NCBI RefSeq assembly: GCF_017963645.1
Contig: NZ_JAGMWN010000005.1
Location: forward strand, 124,001-188,000
DNA from: Marivibrio halodurans
GTDB lineage: Bacteria; Pseudomonadota; Alphaproteobacteria; UBA8366; Aestuariispiraceae
Length of the DNA: 64,000 nt
Direction of reading: 5' to 3'
The notes under the pieces were generated by a model. It was not told the origin of the DNA and searched no databases. It saw nothing but the letters and a program-made list of their open reading frames with translations. Below, piece after piece: positions 53,501 to 61,648 of this stretch (positions are counted from its first letter, which is position 1; the number at the start of each line of letters is the position of its first letter). The translations under genes and the position numbers were made by a program.

Positions 53501-54498
53501 TTCTGATAGGCCTGGACGACCACGCCGAAGCCGCTCCAATCCTTGAGGTCCGGGTCCGCCGAGATCGCCTCGATACAATCGAGGGAGATGTCGAGGCGAT
53601 CCGCCTCCTCCGCGTCGATATTGAGGCCGATATCGTGCTTCGCCGCCTCGACGCAGAGCGCGCGCAGGCGCGGCACCAACTCGTCCATCACGCGCGCGTA
53701 GTGACCGACCTCGTAGCGCGGATGCAGCGCCGACAGCTTGACCGAGATGCCCGGCCCCGCGATCGGCCCGCGCTTCCCGGCCCGGGCGCCGATCTTCTCG
53801 ATCGCCTGCTTGTAGCTTTGGAAATAGCGCTTGGCGTCGGCCATGGTCCGCGCCGCCTCGCCCAGCATGTCGTAGGAATAGCTGTAGCCGCGCTTCTCGA
53901 AGCTCTCGGCGCGCTCCAGCGCCTCCTCGATGGTCCGGCCCATGACGAACTGCCGGCCCATGATGCGCATCGCCTGATTGACGCTCTCGCGCACCACCGG
54001 CTCGCCCAGGCGCGCCACGAGACGACGCATGACGGCATCCGGCGAACGTCCCTTGTAACCGTGCATCCCGACGACCTTGCCCGTCATCATCAACGCCCAG
54101 GTGGAGGCGTTGACGAAGAGGGAGGAGGAATGGCCCAGATGCTTCTTCCAATCGGCGGTGCCCAGCTTATCGCGGATCAGACGTTCCCGCGTGCCGTCGT
54201 CGGGCACGCGCAGCAGCGCCTCCGCCACGCACATCAACAGGACACCTTCCTGGGTGGAAAGGCCGTATTCATGCAGGAAGGCGTCGATGCCACCCTGGTG
54301 CGCGGTCTCCTTGCGCACCGTCTCGACCAGCTTGCGGGCATAGGAATCGATATTGGCGCGGGATTGGTCCTTCAGGTCGAGTTGGCCCAGCAGGCTCTCG
54401 ATGCACGCGGTCTCGTCCGCGCGGTAGTGCCGGTCGATCGCCGCGCGCAGCGCGCTCCGCTCGCCCAGCGGCTTCCTCAGGACCATTGCTCCCGCCAT
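50536..54498 (-). CDS. putA: bifunctional proline dehydrogenase / P5C dehydrogenase PutA
   Basis: 1320 residues. The FAD-dependent proline dehydrogenase barrel (about 100-460) includes GPGISVKLSALHPRYE, FMVRLVKGAYWDMEVKRAQE and YAPVGQHEDLLAYLVRRLLE. The aldehyde dehydrogenase part (about 520-1000) has Glu in IAETGGMN, Cys841 in SAGQRCSALR, and PFGGQGLSGTGPKAGG. A third ALDH-like C-terminal domain ends with the conserved motif SIDTTASGGNASLL, so this is a long type C PutA. No ribbon-helix-helix domain is at the N-terminus, so it is not a repressor. It oxidises proline to glutamate at the membrane. The start 54498 follows GGGAGAA. Confidence 0.97.
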   Translation of the reverse strand: MAGAMVLRKPLGERSALRAAIDRHYRADETACIESLLGQLDLKDQSRANIDSYARKLVETVRKETAHQGGIDAFLHEYGLSTQEGVLLMCVAEALLRVPDDGTRERLIRDKLGTADWKKHLGHSSSLFVNASTWALMMTGKVVGMHGYKGRSPDAVMRRLVARLGEPVVRESVNQAMRIMGRQFVMGRTIEEALERAESFEKRGYSYSYDMLGEAARTMADAKRYFQSYKQAIEKIGARAGKRGPIAGPGISVKLSALHPRYEVGHYARVMDELVPRLRALCVEAAKHDIGLNIDAEEADRLDISLDCIEAISADPDLKDWSGFGVVVQAYQKRAPHVLDYLADMGRRHGRRFMVRLVKGAYWDMEVKRAQELGLGGYPVFTRKANTDVSYLACARKLFANRDAFYPQLATHNAHSIAAVLEFAGNERDFEFQRLHGMGEELYEQVIEQDGIGAGCRIYAPVGQHEDLLAYLVRRLLENGANSSFVNRMQDMDTPVEEIIADPIRTVAAYRRKPHPRIPMPADIYGHDRTNAKGVDLSDRVVLDRLREEMSEVLGKSWRGGPIIDGAARDGQAEKSVVSPQNHALTIGEVSEATADQVDGALATASKAAREWAARPAEERAACLEKAADLMEAEMSRLMGLCVIEAGKSVMDAVAEIREAIDFCRYYALRARNDLAKGERLRAPDGRGGEVALTGGGVFTCISPWNFPFAIFNGQVTAALVAGNAVIAKPAEQTPLIAAEAVRLLHRAGVPGEVLHLLPGDGERVGGALVKDPRVTGVCFTGSTEVARIINRTLSKRAGEIPPLIAETGGMNAMIVDSTALTEQVSRDVMISAFQSAGQRCSALRVLYVQDDVAERTIDMIAGAMEELTVSDPALVSTDVGPVIDEEAQSMLNSHIKRMLGEANEVKRAKLGGGTDAGSFVTPAAFEIDNINVLQREVFGPILHIVRYKADRLDQVVDAINATGYGLTFGIHTRIDETWKQAFNRARVGNTYVNRNQIGAIVGVQPFGGQGLSGTGPKAGGPHYLHRFVAETNGGGSGAGADWATSPDLAEKVLSGESLKSALAAIEAEGREWGGDVETRADALDEAADMLDRDGGPLKGVDGADKAERARAAHFLRVHAAQVTAEFTEPLALPGPTGERNEMSLWPRGLVACVAGEGPRALSALVAQCGAALAAGNMVLIHHPDGKLAGGVATLFHKAGVPKNKAVAVAPGKDRPLTDLVASGQVNAVAYAGPFERACGINAILADSDGEIRPLILFRESPEEAPGESAAPGLPLVGGPNYLHRFVHERSLSIDTTASGGNASLLSIEDGGGRSLPGEQ

Positions 54499-54649
54499 TA
54501 CCCGTTCTCCCTGCCCGTTCTCTGTCCCTGATCTTGGTTTCACCCGGCGGAAGCGAGCCCGCCGCCGGCCGAGGCCGGCGGCGGAACCCGATATCTTCCA
54601 GGCACCCGACGACACTTAGCGCGCCATCGAATGCTTTTCTAGAAAAGCA

Positions 54650-56134
54650 TCACCCCGCCGTTTCTATCCGACCGGACCGCAGCGACGCCTCCGTGCGGTC
54701 GTAGTCGTCGGTGACCGTCTTCGACGGGGCGGGCCCGATCTTGCTGACCAGGATCGCCGCGACGCCACACAGGATGAAGCCGGGCACGATCTCGTAGAGG
54801 TCGAAAAGACCGCCCGAGAGCTGCTTCCACACGACGACCGTGACCGCCCCCACGATGAGACCGGCGGCCGCGCCGTTGCGGCTCAAGCCCCGCCAGAAGA
54901 GCGAGAGGATGACGATCGGCCCGAAGGCCGCGCCGAACCCGGCCCAGGCGTAGCTAACGAGGTCGAGGACGTTGCTGTCCCGGTCCATCGCCAGCAGCGT
55001 CGCGAGCAATGCGATCCCGACCACCGCGAGGCGACTGACCTGGACCAGTTCCTTCTGGCTGGCGTCCTTACGCAGGAAGGCCTTGTAGATATCCTCCGTC
55101 AGCGCCGAGGAGCAGACCAGCAACTGGCTATCGATCGTGCTCATGATCGCCGCCAGGATCGCCGCCAGCAGGAAGCCCGACACCCAGGGGTGGAACAACA
55201 CCTGGACGAAGGAGATGAAGACGGTCTCGCTGTTCGCCAACGGGTTGTCGGCGAAATAGGCGATACCGGAATAACCCACGAAGATCGCGCCATAGAGGCC
55301 GAAGATCATCCAGCCCATGTTGATCAGACGCGCCGTCGGCACGTCGGACGGGCTGCGCACCGCCATGAAGCGGGCCAGGATATGCGGCTGACCGAAATAG
55401 CCGAGGCCCCAGGCCATCAAGGAGATGATGCCCATCAGGGTCATGTCCGTCATGACGCCGTTATAGCTCGGGTCCATCTGGCCGACCGTGTCGGTCAACT
55501 GGTCCCAGCCGCCCATCTCGTTGACCGCGATGATGGGAACGACGATCAGCGCCAGGAACATCAGGATACCCTGCACGAAGTCGGTCCAACTCACCGCCAT
55601 GAAGCCGCCGAGGAAGGTGTAGGAGACGATCACCAGCACCCCGATCCACAGCGCCCATTGATAGGAGAGGTTGAACGTCTCCTCGAACAACACCCCGCCG
55701 GCGACGAGGCCGGAGGATACGTAGAAGGTGAAGAACAACAGGATCACCGCAGCCGAGATGATGCGCAGGATATGCGAGCGATCATCGAACCGATTCTCCA
55801 GATAGTCCGGAATGGTGATCGAATCCTTCGCGACCTCGGTATAGACGCGAAGCCGCTTGGCGACGAACTGCCAGTTGAGGTAGGCGCCGATGACGAGCCC
55901 GATGCCGATCCATATCTGGTTCATGCCCGATGCGTAGACCGCGCCCGGCAGGCCCAGCAGGAGCCATCCGCTCATATCCGACGCGCCCGCCGAGAGCGCC
56001 GCGACGGCGGGGTTCAACCCACGGCCGCCGAGAATATAATCCGAAAGATTGCTGGTCAGCTTGTAGCAGATCAGCCCGATCGCCAGCATCCCGATCAGAT
56101 AGATCGCGAAGGCGAATATCGTTCCCATGGCCAT
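54650..56134 (-). CDS. putP: sodium/proline symporter PutP
   Basis: 494 residues, SSS family with about 13 membrane helices. Seen: SDYILGGRGLNPAVAALSAG, ASDMSGWLLLGLPGAVYASG (sodium- and proline-site helices), LGYFGQPHILARFMAVRS, and AAIMSTIDSQLLVCSSALTE. It is transcribed in the same direction as putA and 151 bp upstream of it, so uptake and oxidation of proline are linked. Two tandem ATGs (56134, 56128) are possible. A 32-codon membrane microprotein gene lies 24 bp upstream. Confidence 0.96.
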   Translation of the reverse strand: MAMGTIFAFAIYLIGMLAIGLICYKLTSNLSDYILGGRGLNPAVAALSAGASDMSGWLLLGLPGAVYASGMNQIWIGIGLVIGAYLNWQFVAKRLRVYTEVAKDSITIPDYLENRFDDRSHILRIISAAVILLFFTFYVSSGLVAGGVLFEETFNLSYQWALWIGVLVIVSYTFLGGFMAVSWTDFVQGILMFLALIVVPIIAVNEMGGWDQLTDTVGQMDPSYNGVMTDMTLMGIISLMAWGLGYFGQPHILARFMAVRSPSDVPTARLINMGWMIFGLYGAIFVGYSGIAYFADNPLANSETVFISFVQVLFHPWVSGFLLAAILAAIMSTIDSQLLVCSSALTEDIYKAFLRKDASQKELVQVSRLAVVGIALLATLLAMDRDSNVLDLVSYAWAGFGAAFGPIVILSLFWRGLSRNGAAAGLIVGAVTVVVWKQLSGGLFDLYEIVPGFILCGVAAILVSKIGPAPSKTVTDDYDRTEASLRSGRIETAG

Positions 56135-56158
56135 GGTGCCGTTCCCTTCCCCTGTCCG

Positions 56159-56257
56159 CTACTTCTTGAGGAAGTAAGTGAGAAGAGAGAGCGCGAGCAC
56201 GCTCAACATCGGCACGAACAGCCAGAACCACGTCGCCGTGGACAAAGCCCCTTGCAT
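56159..56257 (-). CDS. 32-residue membrane microprotein upstream of putP
   Basis: A complete small ORF: ATG at 56257, 32 codons and TAG ending at 56159. A good ribosome site (GGTGGAGGTT) lies 5-6 nt upstream. The peptide begins MQGALSTATWFWLFVPML and ends LTYFLKK: a single hydrophobic helix of about 22 residues with a basic C-terminus, so an inner-membrane protein with the tail probably inside. The stop is 24 bp before the putP start, so the two are surely cotranscribed. Small single-helix partners are known for several secondary transporters; a stabilising or regulatory role for PutP is inferred from position. I recognise no named family. Confidence 0.72.
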   Translation of the reverse strand: MQGALSTATWFWLFVPMLSVLALSLLTYFLKK

Positions 56258-56506
56258 GATCAACCTCCACCCATCGTGATGCGGCCGCCGGTGGGTCCCG
56301 GAAACGCCGCTTATTAGTTCGGTTGCCTAATCACGGTAGGCGCGTCATCCAATGGTTGTCAAAAAGCAAATATTCCGGCGTTCATCGACTCTCGGACTGG
56401 CCGAATCGAACATGAGGGATTGGCACGGTCGGAAGGGGAAGCTTTTCCTCTATAGAATCAGGCGAGAATTGTCAGACATCGTCATCGAACCGACCGAAAA
56501 GAGGCC

Positions 56507-59500
56507 ATGGCCTTCCAGGAACCCGACGTCCCCCTCACCCGCCCGGCCGCGGACGAAATCCGCAAGACCACCTGCTATATGTGCGCCTGCCGCTGCGGCA
56601 TCCGGGTGCATATGAAGGATGGCGCGATCCGTTATATCGACGGGAATCCGGATCATCCGGTGAACCGGGGCGTGCTCTGCGCCAAGGGATCGGCCGGGTT
56701 GATGCAGCATCTCTCGCCCGCGCGCCTGACCAAGCCGCTGAAGCGCGTGGGACCGCGCGGCGCCGGCGAATTCGAGGAGATCGAGTGGGAGGAGGCCCTG
56801 CGCCTCGCGACCGACTGGCTGGGCGATGTCCGCACCCGCGATCCCAAGCGTCTGGCCTTCTTCACCGGCCGCGACCAGAGCCAATCGCTGACCGGCTGGT
56901 GGGCTGCCAAGTTCGGCACGCATAATTTCGCGGCCCATGGCGGCTTCTGCTCCGTCAACATGGCGGCGGCCGGGCTCTATTCGATCGGCAGCAGCTTCTG
57001 GGAGTTCGGCGAACCCGACTGGGAGCGGACCAAGCTGTTCCTGCTCTTCGGCGTGGCGGAGGATCACGAGTCGAATCCGATCAAGCTCGGCCTCGGCAAG
57101 CTGAAGACGCGCGGGGCGAAGGTGATCTCCATCAACCCGGTGCGGACCGGCTATTCGGCGATCGCCGACGAATGGGTCGGGGTGCGGCCGGGCACCGACG
57201 GCCTGTTCGCGGGCGCGCTGATCCGGGAGTTGCTGCGCGCCGACCGGATCGATCATGCATGGCTCGCCGCGATGACGGATGCCGCCTTCCTGGTGATCCG
57301 CGATCCCGGCGCGGCCGATGACGGCCTTTACGCCCGGGACGAGGAGGGGCGCGAACTGGTCTGGGACGGCGCGCGCGGCGCCTGCGCGCCCTCCGACGAT
57401 CCGGACGCCCGGCCCGTCCTGGCGGGGGAACGCGCGCTGCCCGACGGCCGGCGCGCCGTACCGGCCTTCCAACTGGTGGCGGAACGGTTCCTGGAGCCCG
57501 GCTTCGCCCCGGAGGAAGCGGCCGCCAAGACCGGCGTGCCCGCCGCCACGATCCGCCGCATCGCGCGTGAGTTGGCGGAAGCCGCCTTCGACGATAGCGC
57601 GGATTTGGATGTCGCCTGGACCGATTGGGCCGGACGCCGGCACGACAAGATGACGGGACGCCCCGTCGCGATGCATGCGATGCGCGGGATTTCCGCCCAT
57701 TCCAACGGGTTCCATACCTGTCGGACGCTTCATCTGTTGCAGATGATGCTGGGCGCGATCGACCGGCCCGGCTCCTCCCGCCACAAGCCGCCCTTTCCGC
57801 GCCCCTGCCCGCCGGGCCCGAAACCGGCGGGGCCGGCCGCCGGGCCGAACGAGGCGCTGTCCGGCATGCCCCTCGGCTTCCCGACGGGGCCGGAGGATCT
57901 GCTGGTCGAGGAGGACGGCACCCCGCTGCGCATCGACAAGGCCTATAGCTGGGAATATCCGATCGCCGCGCACGGCCTGATGCACATGGTGCTGCACAAT
58001 GCCTGGGCCGGCGATCCCTACGAGGTCGACGTGCTGTTCATGTACATGGCGAACATGGGCTGGAACAGCGCGATGAACGTCCCGGCGACGCTGAAATACC
58101 TGACCGACAAGAAGGAGGACGGCAGCTACCGTATCCCGAGGATCATCTATTCCGATGCGTATTATTCGGAGACGGTGGCCTATGCCGATCTGGTCCTGCC
58201 GGACACCACCTATCTGGAGCGGTGGGATTGCATCTCGCTGCTGGATCGCCCGATCAGCGGGGCGGAGGGGCCGGGCGATTCCATCCGCTGGCCCGTGGTG
58301 GAACCCGACCGCGACGTGCGGCCGTTCCAGGATGTGCTGCTGCAACTGGGCGCGCGGCTGCGCCTGCCGGGATTCGTCGACGAGGCCGGCAATCCGGCCT
58401 ATCCCGGCGGTTATCCCGATTACATCGTCAATCACGAGCGCGCGCCGGGTATCGGCCCGCTGGCCGGTTGGCGCGGCGAGACGGGCGCGGATCACGGCCG
58501 CGGCGCGGTCAATCCGGACCAACTGAAGCGCTATATCGAGAATGGCGGCTTCTGGCGGGAGCATTTCCCGGACGACCAGCTCTATTTCAAGCACGCCAAC
58601 AAGGCCTATCTGGAGAACGCGCACGCCAAGGGCTGGATTCCCTCCAGCGACCGGATCGTCCTTCGCCTCTATTCCGAGGTGATGCAGAAGTTCCGTCTGG
58701 CGGCCCAGGGCCACGGCCCCAACCAGCCGCCGGAGAAGGACCGGGCCCGCGTCGCGCGCTATTTCGACCCCATCCCCTTCTGGTATCCGCCGTTCGAGGG
58801 AACCTCCGAGGAGGCGGGGCAGAGCGCGGCCGACTTCCCGCTCAGCGCCATCACCCAGCGCCCGATGCATATGTATCATAGCTGGGGAAGCCAGAATGCC
58901 TGGCTGCGCCAGATCACGGCGCGCAACCGCCTCTATCTCCACCCGGAAACAGCGACGGCGATCGGCGCGCGCGACGATGATTGGGTTTGGATCACCTCCC
59001 CCATCGCGCGGGTGAAGGCGCAGATCAAAACCATGCACGGGGTGGAGAAGGGCACCGTGTGGACCTGGAACGCGATCGGCAAGCGGCGCGGGGCCTGGGG
59101 CCTCGACGAAGGCGCGCCGGAGACGGAGAAGGGCTTCCTCCTCAACCATCTGATCAACGATCTGCTGCCGGTGCGCGACGGCGGGTTGAGCTATGCCAAC
59201 GCCGATCCGGTGACGGGGCAGGCCGCCTGGTACGATCTGCGCGTGCGGGTCGAGAAATGCGCCCCCCACGAGGCCGGGACGACGGAGCCGATGTTCGAGC
59301 GCCTGGAGGCCCCGCCCCCCACCGGCGGACGGCCCACGGTTCTGCGCGCGGTCGGCCGCAATGACGGGGTCGCGCAAACCACCCCCGCCCGCCAGGCCGA
59401 CTGGATCGGCCAGCGCGCGGTGCATGCCGCCGCCGGCACGGGCATCGCGGCCATGGGCGGCGGACGGCGGATCGACGAGGCGCTCCCGACCGAGGGCGCG

Positions 59501-59524
59501 GACGAAGAGGAGACGCGGCGATGA
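56507..59524 (+). CDS. soeA: molybdopterin oxidoreductase, SoeA-like sulfite dehydrogenase subunit
   Basis: 1005 residues, DMSO-reductase family. [4Fe-4S] ligands are Cys23, Cys26, Cys30 and Cys58, with Lys60 in CAKGSAG passing electrons. GGFCSVNMAAAG places Cys148 as the likely Mo ligand. Conserved blocks HAMRGISAHSNGFHTCRTLH and the C-terminal MoCo-binding MYHSWGSQNAWLRQITARN fit the SoeA/PsrA branch. No Tat signal is present, so the enzyme faces the cytoplasm, as SoeA does. The likely reaction is sulfite to sulfate with electrons to quinone. The exact substrate is not proven; related polysulfide or thiosulfate reductases are alternatives. It overlaps the FeS gene by ATGA. Confidence 0.75.
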   Translation: MAFQEPDVPLTRPAADEIRKTTCYMCACRCGIRVHMKDGAIRYIDGNPDHPVNRGVLCAKGSAGLMQHLSPARLTKPLKRVGPRGAGEFEEIEWEEALRLATDWLGDVRTRDPKRLAFFTGRDQSQSLTGWWAAKFGTHNFAAHGGFCSVNMAAAGLYSIGSSFWEFGEPDWERTKLFLLFGVAEDHESNPIKLGLGKLKTRGAKVISINPVRTGYSAIADEWVGVRPGTDGLFAGALIRELLRADRIDHAWLAAMTDAAFLVIRDPGAADDGLYARDEEGRELVWDGARGACAPSDDPDARPVLAGERALPDGRRAVPAFQLVAERFLEPGFAPEEAAAKTGVPAATIRRIARELAEAAFDDSADLDVAWTDWAGRRHDKMTGRPVAMHAMRGISAHSNGFHTCRTLHLLQMMLGAIDRPGSSRHKPPFPRPCPPGPKPAGPAAGPNEALSGMPLGFPTGPEDLLVEEDGTPLRIDKAYSWEYPIAAHGLMHMVLHNAWAGDPYEVDVLFMYMANMGWNSAMNVPATLKYLTDKKEDGSYRIPRIIYSDAYYSETVAYADLVLPDTTYLERWDCISLLDRPISGAEGPGDSIRWPVVEPDRDVRPFQDVLLQLGARLRLPGFVDEAGNPAYPGGYPDYIVNHERAPGIGPLAGWRGETGADHGRGAVNPDQLKRYIENGGFWREHFPDDQLYFKHANKAYLENAHAKGWIPSSDRIVLRLYSEVMQKFRLAAQGHGPNQPPEKDRARVARYFDPIPFWYPPFEGTSEEAGQSAADFPLSAITQRPMHMYHSWGSQNAWLRQITARNRLYLHPETATAIGARDDDWVWITSPIARVKAQIKTMHGVEKGTVWTWNAIGKRRGAWGLDEGAPETEKGFLLNHLINDLLPVRDGGLSYANADPVTGQAAWYDLRVRVEKCAPHEAGTTEPMFERLEAPPPTGGRPTVLRAVGRNDGVAQTTPARQADWIGQRAVHAAAGTGIAAMGGGRRIDEALPTEGADEEETRR

Positions 59525-60264
59525 CCAGCCTCCCGACCGTCGAACCGGCCCGCAAGCTCGGCCTCGTCATCGACCTGGACATCTGCGTCGGTTGTCATGC
59601 CTGCGCCGTCCATTGCAAGGAATGGAATACTGGCGGCCATTCCGGCCCGCTGCCCGACCACAACCCCTATGGCGCGGACCCGTCCGGCGTCTGGTTCAAC
59701 CGCATCCACAGCTTCGAGGTCGAGGCGGAGGACGGCCAGGGCGGGCGGACCGTGCATTTCCCGAAAAGCTGCCTGCATTGCGAGGATGCGCCCTGCGTCA
59801 CCGTCTGCCCGACGGGGGCCAGCTATAAACGGGCCGAGGACGGAATCGTCCTGGTCAATGCCGACCATTGCATCGGCTGCAAGCTGTGCAGTTGGGCCTG
59901 CCCCTACGGCGCGCGGGAATATGACGAGGACGCCGGCGTGATGAAGAAATGCACGCTCTGCGTCGATCGGATCTATAATTCGGCGCTGCCGGCGGATATG
60001 CGCGTTCCCGCCTGCGTCAGCACCTGCCCGGCCGGCGCGCGCAGCTTCGGCGATCTCGGCGATCCGGAGAGCGACGTGTCCAAGCTGGTCGCGGCGCGTG
60101 GCGGCTACGACCTGATGCCGGAGCAGGGCTGCAAGCCGACCAACAAATATCTGCCGCCGCGCCCCCGCCGGATGGAAGCGACGGGCGACGATCCCGACAC
60201 CACCGAACAGGCCGCGCCGGAAAGCGTGATCGCCCGCTTCATGGATCGTATCCTGTCCCTTTAA
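59521..60264 (+). CDS. soeB: four-cluster ferredoxin subunit, SoeB-like
   Basis: 247 residues. Four cysteine groups bind four [4Fe-4S] clusters: CVGCHACAVHC, CLHCEDAPCVTVC, CIGCKLCSWAC with PYGAREYDEDAGVMKKC, and TLC paired with CVSTC. It carries electrons from the molybdenum subunit to a membrane partner. Translation is coupled to soeA through ATGA. In known soe operons the third gene, soeC, encodes an eight-helix NrfD/DmsC-type anchor; here the next gene is a GNAT acetyltransferase, so the anchor is missing from the locus. Confidence 0.85.
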   Translation: MTSLPTVEPARKLGLVIDLDICVGCHACAVHCKEWNTGGHSGPLPDHNPYGADPSGVWFNRIHSFEVEAEDGQGGRTVHFPKSCLHCEDAPCVTVCPTGASYKRAEDGIVLVNADHCIGCKLCSWACPYGAREYDEDAGVMKKCTLCVDRIYNSALPADMRVPACVSTCPAGARSFGDLGDPESDVSKLVAARGGYDLMPEQGCKPTNKYLPPRPRRMEATGDDPDTTEQAAPESVIARFMDRILSL

Positions 60265-60278
60265 CGGGAGAGACGATC

Positions 60279-60779
60279 ATGGCCGACATCCGTGCCTATG
60301 AAGACCGCGATTGGCCCGCGGTCTGGGCGATCCTGCAGCCGATCTTCGACGCCGGGGACAGCTATCCCTATCCCGGCGATATCGCGGAGGAGGAGGCGCG
60401 GCGCCTCTGGACCCGGGCACCGGAGGCAAGCTTCGTCGCCGAGGAGAAGGACGCGGAGGGAAGCACCCGCATCCTCGCCACCTATTTCCTGAAACCCAAT
60501 CAGTCGGGGCGCGGCGCCCATGTCTGCAATTGCGGCTACGCCACCGACCCGGCCGCGCGGGGCAAGGGGCTGGCCACCGCGCTGTGCCGCCATTCCCAGG
60601 ACGAGGCGCGGGCACGCGGCTATCGCGCGATGCAGTTCAATTTCGTCGTCGCCACGAACGTGGGGGCCGTCCGCCTCTGGCAGCGGGAGGGCTTCGCGAT
60701 CGTCGGCACCCTGCCCGGTGCCTTCGCGCATCCGACGCACGGCTTCGTCGACGCCCATGTGATGTTCAAGCGGCTGTGA
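60279..60779 (+). CDS. GNAT family N-acetyltransferase
   Basis: 166 residues. The acetyl-CoA motif A is ATDPAARGKGLATALCRHSQ (R/Q-x-x-G-x-G/A loop), followed by motif B NVGAVRLWQREGFAIVGTLP. Related proteins acetylate amino acids, antibiotics or protein N-termini; the substrate cannot be assigned. A GGGAGAGA site and a 14-bp gap place it in the soeAB transcript. Confidence 0.88.
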   Translation: MADIRAYEDRDWPAVWAILQPIFDAGDSYPYPGDIAEEEARRLWTRAPEASFVAEEKDAEGSTRILATYFLKPNQSGRGAHVCNCGYATDPAARGKGLATALCRHSQDEARARGYRAMQFNFVVATNVGAVRLWQREGFAIVGTLPGAFAHPTHGFVDAHVMFKRL

Positions 60780-60802
60780 GTCCCCACCGTTCGGGGATGC
60801 GG

Positions 60803-61648
60803 CTATTTGATGCCCGCGCGCATGAAGCTCTGCACGAACTGGCGCTGGAACAACAGGAAGGCGATCAATAGCGGGCCGGAGGTCATCAGCGTCGCCGCCG
60901 TGATGATCGACCAGTCGATCCCCTGATCGACGGCGGAGAAGACGGAGAGCCCGACCGTAACCGGCCGCGTCTCGACCGAGTTGGTGACGATCAGCGGCCA
61001 GAGGAAATTGTTCCAATGATGGCTGACGGAAACCAGCCCATAAGCCAGATAGGTCGGCTTGGCCAGGGGCACATAGACCTTCAGCATGACGCCGAGGGGG
61101 CCCGCCCCCTCGACCCGGGCAGCCTCCTCCAATTCCTTCGGCACCGTCATGAAGGTCTGGCGCAGGAGGAAAATCCCGAAGCCCGACGCGATATAGGGCA
61201 GGCCGATCGCCGCGATGGTGTCCACCAGCCCCAGCATGCGCATGGTGGCGTAATTCTCCACGATCAGGATATCGGGCATCACGAGGAGTTGCAGCAGCAC
61301 CAGCGTGAACAGGATAGACGAACCCGGAAAGCGATAGCGCGCGAAGGCATAGGCCGCGAGCGTGCAGAGCACGAACTGCCCCACCAGGATGAAGGTGACG
61401 AGCAGCACCGTGTTGAGGAAATAGCGCGCGAAGGGCGCCGCCTCCCAGGCGCGCGCGAAATTGTCGAGGGTAAGCGGCGCGAGAGGATCGAACCGGGTCG
61501 CGAATTCCCCCGGATGGAAGGCCGTCCAGAGCGCGTAGATCAACGGCAGGAACCAGATCAGCGCCAGCGCCCAGGCCCCCAGCGAATTCAACAGCCGGTC
61601 ATAGTCCACGGACCGGCCGATACCGGCGGAGAGGGAGCGCGCCGTCAT
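60803..61648 (-). CDS. ABC sugar-type permease, UgpE/MalG-like
   Basis: 281 residues, six membrane helices. The cytoplasmic EAA loop, which docks the ATPase, reads ELEEAARVEGAGPLGVMLKV followed by YVPLAKP, in the standard position for carbohydrate importers. It overlaps the upstream permease gene by 4 nt and is last in the operon. The solute may be a sugar or glycerol-3-phosphate; this cannot be narrowed down. Confidence 0.93.
   Translation of the reverse strand: MTARSLSAGIGRSVDYDRLLNSLGAWALALIWFLPLIYALWTAFHPGEFATRFDPLAPLTLDNFARAWEAAPFARYFLNTVLLVTFILVGQFVLCTLAAYAFARYRFPGSSILFTLVLLQLLVMPDILIVENYATMRMLGLVDTIAAIGLPYIASGFGIFLLRQTFMTVPKELEEAARVEGAGPLGVMLKVYVPLAKPTYLAYGLVSVSHHWNNFLWPLIVTNSVETRPVTVGLSVFSAVDQGIDWSIITAATLMTSGPLLIAFLLFQRQFVQSFMRAGIK

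Noticed and set aside
50635-54531. A 1298-codon open frame on the plus strand opposite putA
   Set aside because: PutA on the minus strand has full family motifs. Long antisense frames are expected in GC-rich DNA and this one has His/Arg/Gly-rich, family-free composition.
56420-56506. Possible sigma-54 promoter (TTGGCAC near 56420) before soeA
   Set aside because: The expected TTGC element 5-6 nt further is absent, so the -24/-12 pattern is not met.
56450-59425. A 991-codon minus-strand frame opposite soeA
   Set aside because: Shadow of the molybdopterin oxidoreductase; no ribosome site and no recognisable domain.
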